NCBI GenBank assembly: GCA_045106675.1
Contig: JBGCFA010000180.1
Span: forward strand, 1-5,210
DNA length: 5,210 nt
From: JBCAWW01 sp045106675
GTDB taxonomy: Bacteria; Bacteroidota; Bacteroidia; J057
Reading direction: 5' to 3'
Positions within the stretch are counted from its first letter, which is position 1. Every line of letters starts with the position of its first letter. Shown one piece after another: positions 1-5,210 of this stretch. The translations under genes and the position numbers were made by a program. The notes under the pieces are model-generated. The model saw only the letters and a list, made by a program, of their open reading frames with translations, had not been told where the DNA came from and searched no databases.

Positions 1-183
1 TATATCTCTAGTGCAGATATTCTAAATAGCATTGTCGAATATGAAAGACAAGAGGGCCTTAATGGATTTCATCTATTGATTCATCCCGGCACTAATCCCC
101 TGAGGACAGACAAACTGTATTTACATTTAGATAAATTACTCTCCGATTTAGCGCAAAAAGGATATCAATTTAATCGGTTCTAA
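1..183 (+). CDS. Polysaccharide deacetylase-like protein, C-terminal 60 residues (5' end outside window)
   Basis: An open frame runs from the first base to a TAA at 181-183 and gives 60 residues with no stop. The visible part contains NGFHLLIHPGTNPLRTDKLY, then an amphipathic helix-like stretch, and ends KGYQFNRF. In Bacteroidota this 'LLIH-G...RTDK.Y..L..L...L..KGYQF' ending is typical of the NodB-fold polysaccharide deacetylases, sometimes fused to glycoside hydrolases. The histidine in LLIHPG (residue 28 of the fragment) fits the last conserved NodB motif. Such enzymes remove acetyl groups from sugar polymers outside the cytoplasm. The metal-binding and catalytic motifs lie upstream and cannot be checked, so substrate and activity are unknown. 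Its last 14 bp overlap the end of the converging DUF1223 gene. The family call rests on recognising the C-terminal pattern. Confidence 0.72.
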   Translation, partial: YISSADILNSIVEYERQEGLNGFHLLIHPGTNPLRTDKLYLHLDKLLSDLAQKGYQFNRF

Positions 184-952
184 GTTGGAGTTTATTGGCT
201 CCCGTTATCATCCATGAATCTTGATTTTGGACATAGACGACAATCTCTAACTGAGAGCGATCTAAATCCTCAGGGATTTCAAAAGTCAAATCACCAGCCG
301 CATCTTTTTCGAGATTGACACTTTCGTATTTCTGGACAACTTGAGCGTGGCTTAGCCTTTTGCCTCTATTTTCCCCTCGGGGAACGCTGTTTTCTGCTTT
401 CTTTTCTACTAGGGCGATTCTCAGCAAACTGGGTTCCGTAATGCCTTTTACTTCGTAGCGCAATCGTTGACTTTGCGGATACCACTTCAATTCTAGAAAA
501 GTATTGCTTGCCTTTGCCAAGGCTTTTGCTAGCGCCAAAGCGGCTTTCGTTCTATCAGAACCGATAAACTCTTGGGTACCATTGACGATCATTTGCGGCG
601 TATAAACTCGGGTGGAGTGAAATTTTTTGGCATAGGTTCTTTGGCGATCCGAATATGCGGCAGCGCTATAAGGATCTTTCCAGCCCAAGTAATTCCAATA
701 ATCAACATGAAAGGAGAGGGCATAGACTTCTTTATCACCAGCATCAGCGAGCAGATCTTGTAAAAGTCGATCTGCTGGCGGACAACTAGAGCAACCTTGG
801 GAAGTAAATAATTCTACAAGGGCAAAACCTTCTCCCGTACTCTGTATCACCAAGGGTTCTGATTCAAATGCTTGTGCTGGCGTTCCCGTAGGGAATCCCC
901 ACCACAAAAAACCAGTCGCTAGACTCATCAGACTTAATATTATGATTTTCAT
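170..952 (-). CDS. Exported DUF1223 (thioredoxin-like fold) protein
   Basis: This gene encodes 260 residues, near the usual DUF1223 length. Residues 1-28 look like a Sec signal peptide: a hydrophobic core around IIILSLMSLATGFLWW, then cleavage expected after AQA at 26-28. The mature protein opens with the family hallmark VELFTSQGCSSCPPADRLL at 46-64, which has a C54-S-S-C57 pair. It continues with SFHVDYWNYLGWKDPYS (80-96), a cis-proline-type TPQMIVNG (118-125) and GENRGKRLSHAQVVQ (193-207). These fit a periplasmic thioredoxin-like protein. DUF1223 has no firmly established reaction, so a redox role is inferred from the CxxC motif. The start is the only one that retains the signal peptide. 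The leader is A-rich without a clear Shine-Dalgarno sequence. It is probably transcribed alone, because an intrinsic terminator separates it from the upstream propeller gene. Its 3' end overlaps the convergent deacetylase gene. Confidence 0.88.
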   Translation of the reverse strand: MKIIILSLMSLATGFLWWGFPTGTPAQAFESEPLVIQSTGEGFALVELFTSQGCSSCPPADRLLQDLLADAGDKEVYALSFHVDYWNYLGWKDPYSAAAYSDRQRTYAKKFHSTRVYTPQMIVNGTQEFIGSDRTKAALALAKALAKASNTFLELKWYPQSQRLRYEVKGITEPSLLRIALVEKKAENSVPRGENRGKRLSHAQVVQKYESVNLEKDAAGDLTFEIPEDLDRSQLEIVVYVQNQDSWMITGANKLQLRTD

Positions 953-994
953 TGTTTTAGGATTGTTACTCTTATAGATACGGGGAGAGTATCA

Positions 995-1027
995 CAAAAG
1001 AAAAACAGAAGTATAAAACTTTCAAAA
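995..1027 (-). promoter_or_regulatory. Candidate Bacteroidota promoter for the DUF1223 gene
   Basis: Read on the minus strand, TTTTG (1027-1023) lies 20 nt upstream of TTCTTTTG (1002-995). This fits the Bacteroidota sigma factor pattern TTTG/TTG, about 19-21 nt, TAnnTTTG, except that A is replaced by T in the -7 box. The start site would fall near 989, leaving a leader of about 40 nt. The -33 box lies in the T-rich tail of the preceding gene's terminator. The match is imperfect in T-rich sequence, so confidence is modest. Confidence 0.4.
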
Positions 1028-1062
1028 CGCAAAAGCGGTCCACCATACCAAAGGCGGACCGC
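1023..1062 (-). terminator. Intrinsic terminator of the propeller/T9SS gene
   Basis: On the minus strand GCGGTCCGCC (1062-1053) and GGTGGACCGC (1044-1035) form a 10-bp stem with one G-U wobble and an 8-nt loop. TTTTGCGTTTTG follows at once. On the plus strand the wobble becomes an A-C mismatch and no T-tract follows, so the element works for minus-strand transcription. It begins 60 nt after the stop codon at 1123-1125. The stem arm GCGGTCCGCC is identical to one arm of the terminator at 3717-3746. Confidence 0.85.
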
Positions 1063-1066
1063 GTAA

Positions 1067-1096
1067 TGTCTCAAAAGTGATGAAGAGTAAGAGACA
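1067..1096 (-). promoter_or_regulatory. 3'-UTR hairpin with a loop antisense to the neighbouring gene's start codon
   Basis: In the minus-strand transcript TGTCTC (1096-1091) can pair with GAGACA (1072-1067), giving a 6-bp stem with an 18-nt loop, TTACTCTTCATCACTTTT. Bases 1086-1068 are perfectly complementary over 19 nt to the leader and start codon of the paralogous gene (5157-5139 on the minus strand). Fourteen of those bases lie in the loop. The hairpin sits 27 nt after the stop codon and 4 nt before the terminator stem. Together they resemble a 3'-UTR-derived regulatory RNA. The complementarity and foldability are visible; a regulatory role is inferred. An alternative is a recombination scar that copied a leader in inverted orientation. 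Confidence 0.45.
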
Positions 1097-1122
1097 CTAT
1101 CTCATATTTGTCAGGGCTGGAC

Positions 1123-3576
1123 TTATTTTTTCATGATCCGTTGCTGATAGGAACCTTTGTCGGTTTGAATATGCAAGACATAAAGTCCAGATGGCAAATT
1201 GCCGAGAGACAGTTTTTTCTGTTGAAAAGCTGTCTCATCCGATTGGATCAAGCGTCCTTGTAGGTCATATAGAGCAAAGGATTGAGCAAACAAACCATCA
1301 AGACTAATCAGTAGCTGATCTTGGGTCGGATTTGGGTAAAGCCGTACTTGCTGATACCAATCAGGCTGTACCGCAGTAGAGCTAGTCGTGTCTTCTTGGA
1401 AAACAACTGTACTATCTCCTTGTCCAATCAGATCCACGACTGAACCGTCTGCACTGATGGCGTAGATATTAGTGATGTCCATGGCAAGAGATTCGGCTAG
1501 ATCGGCCTTAGCAGTGAGGTCATCGACCATAATCAGACGGATACGAGCCAACTCACCAAAACCACTCTGGTTTTGCTGGTCGATACGAGTAAGCGCCATA
1601 TCAAGCTGCTGATTGGCGGGGAAGTTTTTGTCAATCTTCAAGAGATTGGCACCGGCAGTCCCTAACCAAGACTGGCTATAGTCAAGGTGAAAGCTATTAG
1701 GATCGACCAGACTAGAATCATAAGTAAGCGTGAATCCTAAGCCATAGATATTGTTTGCTGGTAGCGTATCCATCCCAAGATTGATGAGAAGAGTCGCAGT
1801 ATCACCTGCATAAATCGTATCCTCTGTAAACTCAAGGTAGATCACGGGACCAGTACCACTGGTTTCATCGCCTCTAAGATGGAGAGAACCATAGTTTTGA
1901 CTAATAGCCAAAGTATCGTTATCGCCGATAATCCCGTCGCCATCTGTGTCGATATGTTTGTAGTTGATACCTCCAGACAGGCTTTGAAACCAATTTGGGG
2001 CGGGCTGGCCTTGCCAAACGATAGAGGCGTTCGGCCGATTGAGGCCAACAGTACCATAAGCGAGACCAATCGGTAAGAGATCGAAGTTATTGGCTACGCC
2101 ATCATAATCAGTATCGCCAGGCCATACACTATCTGCGGGAAGCGCAAAGGCTTGGTCTGCGATCAATCCCACCCAGCTATCGAGTGAGTCATTGGGATTG
2201 GTAGAAAGACTATTGATGGTCAAATTGTCCAGCGTAGCTTGTCCTTGATAACCACCACCAAAATAATAGTTACCAAAAAGGTCAGTTGCGAGACCGGTCA
2301 ATCTTAGCCCTTCATTAAAGGCATTAGGATCGTAAACACCTTGACATAACTTGACCCATTGAGGATTAAGATCAGCATTAAACTTCTGGATGTAGGCAGA
2401 ATTGATACTTGGCGAACTTAGCAAAGTCCCCATAATCGTTACATCACCATAAATCTGATTAGAGACAATCGGTTCTCCTGCAGGGTTGACAGCGATTTTA
2501 CTTTCATAAGTAGAGGTGTTTGCCTGCTCAATATGAAAGCCTATCCGCTGGCCGTTTGCATCAACTTTCGCGACAAAAGGCTGTATCAGGTTGGCGGGTA
2601 CATTGAAAGTTGTATCCATAAAGACAACCGTTCCATTGGTATTATACCCTCGAGCAGTACTGGAGCAATATACATTACCATTAGCATCAGCAGCTATCTC
2701 ACCAAAGGGTGCTAAGACACCTTTTTTAATCCATTGGGCATTGCCGTTTGCATCAAAATAAGCAAGGTAGCTATTGGCCTGCCAAGTAGCAGGAAGTAGT
2801 GTAAAACCAATAGTCTGGCTTCCTAGACGTAAGGAATCATCTCGAAAATTGCCTGTCATAAAGACATTACCCTGAGAATCTAAGGCTAATCGAGATCCAT
2901 TAACATAGCCTTGAGCACCCGCAGCTGTATGAGCCACTTCCCCCCATAGAACCACATCATTGACCGGATCATATTTGAGGATAAAGCCTGATACCATTGA
3001 GTTAGCGGCATTGGGTACGGGATTGGTCAAAACAGTGTCCCCTGTCATGCTGAGGTGGTTGCCCATATTGCCAGTTACGAAGACGTCTCCGTTTTGATCA
3101 ACTGCAACATCATAAATTTCACAACCCTCAAAACGAGTGGTGCTCAAATACTGCCCACTAGAATCTAAGTGTACCAAAACCTGACGTCTATAAGTAAAAT
3201 CTATACCATAGCCAACTAGATAGAGATTACCAAAGCCATCAGCAGCCATCGCATTGGCGTAGCGAATCGAATCAACTTCAGAAACCCAATCAAAATCACC
3301 GTCAGCCTTCAAGCGGCCGATGAATCCTTTTTCGTCGGGCGAATTAAGACTCAAGTTGATAAAGTTGGTGTTGTCTCTAAAGACACCATGTACATAAACA
3401 TTGCCCCAAGGGTCATTGGCCATTTGGGAAACTTGGTCGTTCCGCGTAGCGTTACCAAAACCGGTAAACCAGCCAGCAGTCTGGGCCTGGAGACTACCAA
3501 AGTCCATTGTCAACGTTAGGGCGAGAATCAGTGAATAGCTAAGGAATCGGAGGTTCATTGTAATTTGAGTTTTCAT
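1123..3576 (-). CDS. Secreted SBBP-type beta-propeller protein with dockerin-like, cohesin-like and T9SS sorting domains
   Basis: This gene encodes 817 residues from the ATG at 3576. Residues 1-32 form a signal peptide ending SLQAQ. Residues 35-480 carry seven 'D..GN.Y..G' motifs (about 55, 113, 160, 233, 297, 364, 432), each followed by a 'F..K.D..G...W'-like strand, fitting a seven-bladed SBBP propeller. Two calcium-loop repeats follow: D488, D490, D492, N496, D499, then D543, D545, D547, G551, D554. These are dockerin-like but 55 residues apart. A cohesin-like beta domain spans about 576-712. Residues 745-817 are a T9SS type A sorting domain (LYPNPT, LYDLQGR, SGLYVLHIQT, final QQRIMKK). 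The protein should reach the cell surface by Sec then T9SS; its ligand is unknown. A start at 3588 adds four residues but would lie almost on the inferred transcription start. The 3576 start has AAGG (3583-3580) just upstream and a leader. The tail is paralogous to that of the upstream gene. Confidence 0.9.
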   Translation of the reverse strand: MKTQITMNLRFLSYSLILALTLTMDFGSLQAQTAGWFTGFGNATRNDQVSQMANDPWGNVYVHGVFRDNTNFINLSLNSPDEKGFIGRLKADGDFDWVSEVDSIRYANAMAADGFGNLYLVGYGIDFTYRRQVLVHLDSSGQYLSTTRFEGCEIYDVAVDQNGDVFVTGNMGNHLSMTGDTVLTNPVPNAANSMVSGFILKYDPVNDVVLWGEVAHTAAGAQGYVNGSRLALDSQGNVFMTGNFRDDSLRLGSQTIGFTLLPATWQANSYLAYFDANGNAQWIKKGVLAPFGEIAADANGNVYCSSTARGYNTNGTVVFMDTTFNVPANLIQPFVAKVDANGQRIGFHIEQANTSTYESKIAVNPAGEPIVSNQIYGDVTIMGTLLSSPSINSAYIQKFNADLNPQWVKLCQGVYDPNAFNEGLRLTGLATDLFGNYYFGGGYQGQATLDNLTINSLSTNPNDSLDSWVGLIADQAFALPADSVWPGDTDYDGVANNFDLLPIGLAYGTVGLNRPNASIVWQGQPAPNWFQSLSGGINYKHIDTDGDGIIGDNDTLAISQNYGSLHLRGDETSGTGPVIYLEFTEDTIYAGDTATLLINLGMDTLPANNIYGLGFTLTYDSSLVDPNSFHLDYSQSWLGTAGANLLKIDKNFPANQQLDMALTRIDQQNQSGFGELARIRLIMVDDLTAKADLAESLAMDITNIYAISADGSVVDLIGQGDSTVVFQEDTTSSTAVQPDWYQQVRLYPNPTQDQLLISLDGLFAQSFALYDLQGRLIQSDETAFQQKKLSLGNLPSGLYVLHIQTDKGSYQQRIMKK

Positions 3577-3596
3577 AAGCCTTATCATTATGAAAG

Positions 3597-3627
3597 CAAA
3601 GTATCACGAAACCCTACAGTCCCAAAA
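3597..3627 (-). promoter_or_regulatory. Candidate Bacteroidota promoter for the propeller gene
   Basis: On the minus strand TTTTG (3627-3623) lies 18 nt upstream of ATACTTTG (3604-3597). The TTTG half of the -7 box is intact, but the TA half is weak. The -33 region reads TTTTGGGACT, the same ten bases as in the promoter of the paralogous gene. The start site would be near 3591, giving a short leader of about 15 nt to the ATG at 3576. This supports that start over 3588. Confidence 0.55.
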
Positions 3628-3716
3628 TACAATCCGGTAATAGTTTAGAGTGGTTTTTTTCTATTTACCCACTTCATGGAACGATATGATATATAATCAC
3701 CATTTTCATAGACAAG

Positions 3717-3746
3717 AAAAACGGCCCACCTTTATAGGCGGACCGC
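3717..3746 (-). terminator. Intrinsic terminator of the Ig-like/T9SS gene
   Basis: On the minus strand GCGGTCCGCC (3746-3737) pairs with GGTGGGCCGT (3730-3721), giving 10 pairs of which three are G-U wobbles. The loop is TATAAA, and TTTTC follows the last stem base. The stem begins 23 nt after the stop codon at 3769-3771. Its first arm is identical to that of the terminator at 1023-1062, while loop and tail differ. The stretch from here to the promoter at 3597-3627 holds nothing else I can identify. Confidence 0.82.
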
Positions 3747-3768
3747 ATTCTGTAACACAACACTTAGC

Positions 3769-5145
3769 TTATTGAATCAATATCTTCTGTTGGTAACGAC
3801 CTTCGCTAGTTTCTAGTTGTAAGAAGTATAAGCCTTTAGCGAGGGCTGGCAGCTTCAGGTTTTTCTCTCTAAACCGTTCAGTTTCAGATAAGAGCACTCG
3901 GCCCTGTACGTCGACGACTTGTATTGAGAAGGCTTCGAGACCTTGTAAGCTGACTTGTATTTGGTCTGTAGCAGGGTTTGGATACACCTGTACTTGTTGG
4001 TACCAATCAGGGCGGATAGCAGTAGAGCTAGTCGTATCTTCTTGAAAGACTACTACACTATCGTTTTGGGTACTAAAATCTAATTGGCTTTCATCAGCGC
4101 TGAGGGCATATACGTTGCTCAGTTCAAACTTAAACACCTCCGCTAAATCTGCTTTTGCAGTGAGATCGTCAATCATGATCACCTTGATGCGAGCGATTTC
4201 GCCAAACCCACTCACGTTTTGCTGATTGATGCGGCTAAGCCCCATATCAAGCTGACCGTTGAGCGGAAAATTCTTATCAATCGTCAATAAGTCTAGTCCT
4301 GCGGTAGCAATCCAAGAGTTGTCGTAATGGACCATAACACTATTGGCATCAACCAAACTCGTATCATAGCTAGCCGTAAAGGCGATTCCGTGTAAATTGC
4401 TGGCAGGTAGAGTATCAGTACCAAGATTAACGATGAGGGTAGCTGTATCACCGACCACTAAGGTATCCTCCAAAAATTCAAGATAGAGTAAAGGTCCAGT
4501 CTTCTCGGTATCATCTGGACGCAAATGAGTGAGACCATAATTTTGGTTGATCGCTATGGTATCACTCCAATCTACCAGGCTATCGCCATTGCAATCTATA
4601 TGTTTGTAACTCAGACCAGAAGCAAAATCTGGCCAGAAGTAGTCGGTAGAAGACTTAGCCTCCCACGTATTGGAAACACTATCACGAGCAGAACCCACAT
4701 AATAGAAACCCAAACCTAATTGGAGAAGGTCCTGATTATTGGCTACTCCATCACTATTGGCATCACCGGGCCAGACACTATCGGTAGCAGTTACAAAGAT
4801 AGTTACACGGGCTGTATCCATTTGATTTCCATTAGGATTACAAATAGCATAGTGAAAATAGTCTTCACCGACAAAGCCATGTGGAGGGAGATAACGTAAG
4901 GTATCGGCAGGCCAAATCCCCCAACTACCTCCTTCATGGGAGGTAAATGCGCCATTAAAAAAGGGGTAATCACAAATTGGCCATACATAAGAAGTAGAAT
5001 CATCATTACTCCTAACGTCAAATCTGGCCCAATTGCCAGTTTCTACCGTGACCGTATCACGATTGAGACCCAGTTGAGCGGATACTGTTTGCACAAAGAA
5101 CATTGTACAAAACAGACAAGTTAAGGTGTTTAAAATTTTCTTCAT
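3769..5145 (-). CDS. Secreted Ig/cadherin-like protein with dockerin-like, cohesin-like and T9SS sorting domains
   Basis: This gene encodes 458 residues from the ATG at 5145. Residues 1-23 form a clean signal peptide (MKKILNTLTCLF...VSA). Residues 28-119 look like a bacterial Ig/cadherin-like domain of the Big_9 type: 'DTVTVETG', 'LRYLPPHGFVGEDYFHYAIC', 'DTARVTIFV'. The tail from DSVWPGD (122-128) matches that of the propeller protein. Calcium loop 1 has D128, N130, D132, N136, D139; loop 2 has D184, N186, D188, D192, D195, 56 residues later. A cohesin-like beta domain spans about 217-350. A T9SS type A sorting domain spans about 385-458 (VYPNPATDQ, VVDVQGR, KGLYFLQLET, YQQKILIQ). The frame stays open to an ATG at 5199, but that start lies between or upstream of the promoter boxes and would hide the signal peptide behind 18 residues. 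The likely location is the cell surface or medium; binding partner and function are unknown. Its start region is the target of the 19-nt antisense match at 1068-1086. Confidence 0.9.
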   Translation of the reverse strand: MKKILNTLTCLFCTMFFVQTVSAQLGLNRDTVTVETGNWARFDVRSNDDSTSYVWPICDYPFFNGAFTSHEGGSWGIWPADTLRYLPPHGFVGEDYFHYAICNPNGNQMDTARVTIFVTATDSVWPGDANSDGVANNQDLLQLGLGFYYVGSARDSVSNTWEAKSSTDYFWPDFASGLSYKHIDCNGDSLVDWSDTIAINQNYGLTHLRPDDTEKTGPLLYLEFLEDTLVVGDTATLIVNLGTDTLPASNLHGIAFTASYDTSLVDANSVMVHYDNSWIATAGLDLLTIDKNFPLNGQLDMGLSRINQQNVSGFGEIARIKVIMIDDLTAKADLAEVFKFELSNVYALSADESQLDFSTQNDSVVVFQEDTTSSTAIRPDWYQQVQVYPNPATDQIQVSLQGLEAFSIQVVDVQGRVLLSETERFREKNLKLPALAKGLYFLQLETSEGRYQQKILIQ

Positions 5146-5157
5146 CACTTTTGAGAC
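5139..5157 (-). repeat. Inverted 19-bp repeat covering the leader and start codon of the Ig-like/T9SS gene
   Basis: GTCTCAAAAGTGATGAAGA on the minus strand contains the ATG start at 5145-5143. The same 19 bases occur on the plus strand at 1068-1086. The minus-strand transcript of the propeller gene therefore carries the exact complement. The match ends abruptly on both sides, which separates it from the general similarity of the two coding tails. It covers most of the inferred leader (about 5164-5146) and the first codons. Confidence 0.9.
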
Positions 5158-5169
5158 TTTGGTATGTTG

Positions 5170-5201
5170 CAAATCTAAGGGAGCATTGTCTAGTCCCAAA
5201 A
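5170..5201 (-). promoter_or_regulatory. Bacteroidota promoter of the Ig-like/T9SS gene
   Basis: On the minus strand TTTTG (5201-5197) is followed after 19 nt by TAGATTTG (5177-5170), a full match to TAnnTTTG. The start site is expected near 5164, about 19 nt before the ATG at 5145. The -33 block TTTTGGGACT is shared with the promoter at 3597-3627. The upstream in-frame ATG at 5199 overlaps the -33 box and so cannot serve this transcript. Confidence 0.7.
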
Positions 5202-5210
5202 CACACTTTT

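Noticed and set aside
1080..1136. 18-codon plus-strand frame starting within the 19-mer
   Set aside because: It has no promoter, is very short, has no family resemblance and runs into the end of the propeller gene. I treat it as a by-product of the repeat.
1842..2076. Overlapping open frames on both strands inside the dockerin-encoding region
   Set aside because: They are shadows of a coding region with clear domain content, without their own starts or recognisable products.
3577..3588. ATG at 3588 as the start of the propeller gene
   Set aside because: It would lie about 3 nt from the inferred transcription start, whereas the ATG at 3576 has a leader and AAGG upstream. The difference is only four residues.
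988..3607. Shared octamer AGTATCAC at 988-995 and 3600-3607, upstream of the DUF1223 and propeller genes
   Set aside because: An eight-base match is expected by chance in a window of this size, and its position relative to the proposed -7 boxes differs between the two genes.
3628..3716. AT-rich stretch with ATATGATATATAAT as a possible extra promoter or small gene
   Set aside because: No credible frame, hairpin or paired -33/-7 boxes were found beyond simple AT-rich sequence.

Overview
The window reads as Bacteroidota DNA, most likely from the Saprospiria/Lewinella-Haliscomenobacter side of the phylum (inference from remembered protein style, not from a search). The reasons are two secreted proteins with type IX secretion (T9SS) C-terminal sorting domains, A-rich translation starts with little or no Shine-Dalgarno sequence, and promoter-like sites of the Bacteroidota form (TTTG about 19 nt upstream of TAnnTTTG).

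Layout. 1-183 (+) is the 3' end of a polysaccharide deacetylase-like gene. It converges on, and overlaps by 14 bp, a minus-strand gene (170-952) for an exported DUF1223 protein with a thioredoxin-like CSSC motif. Upstream of that gene, 953-1122 holds a candidate promoter, an intrinsic terminator and an unusual hairpin. Two large minus-strand genes follow. 1123-3576 encodes a seven-bladed SBBP-type beta-propeller fused to a dockerin-like/cohesin-like/T9SS tail. 3769-5145 encodes a cadherin/Ig-like domain fused to the same tail. Both long reading frames extend upstream to earlier ATGs, but promoter and leader evidence favours starts at 3576 and 5145.

The two large genes are paralogous in their tails, about two-thirds identical over the cohesin-like part by hand alignment, and unrelated in their heads. 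Each appears to be its own transcription unit. Their promoters share a -33 block (TTTTGGGACT), and their intrinsic terminators share an identical 10-nt stem arm (GCGGTCCGCC). Both products should cross the inner membrane by Sec, then the outer membrane by T9SS, and be displayed or released at the cell surface.

The most interesting signal is non-coding. Between the stop codon and terminator of the propeller gene, its 3' UTR carries 19 nt perfectly complementary to the leader and start codon of the neighbouring paralogue. Fourteen of those 19 nt sit in the predicted loop of a hairpin directly before the intrinsic terminator. This is the layout expected of a 3'-UTR-derived antisense RNA by which one paralogue could silence the other. 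That reading is inference; the complementarity and the hairpin are directly visible.
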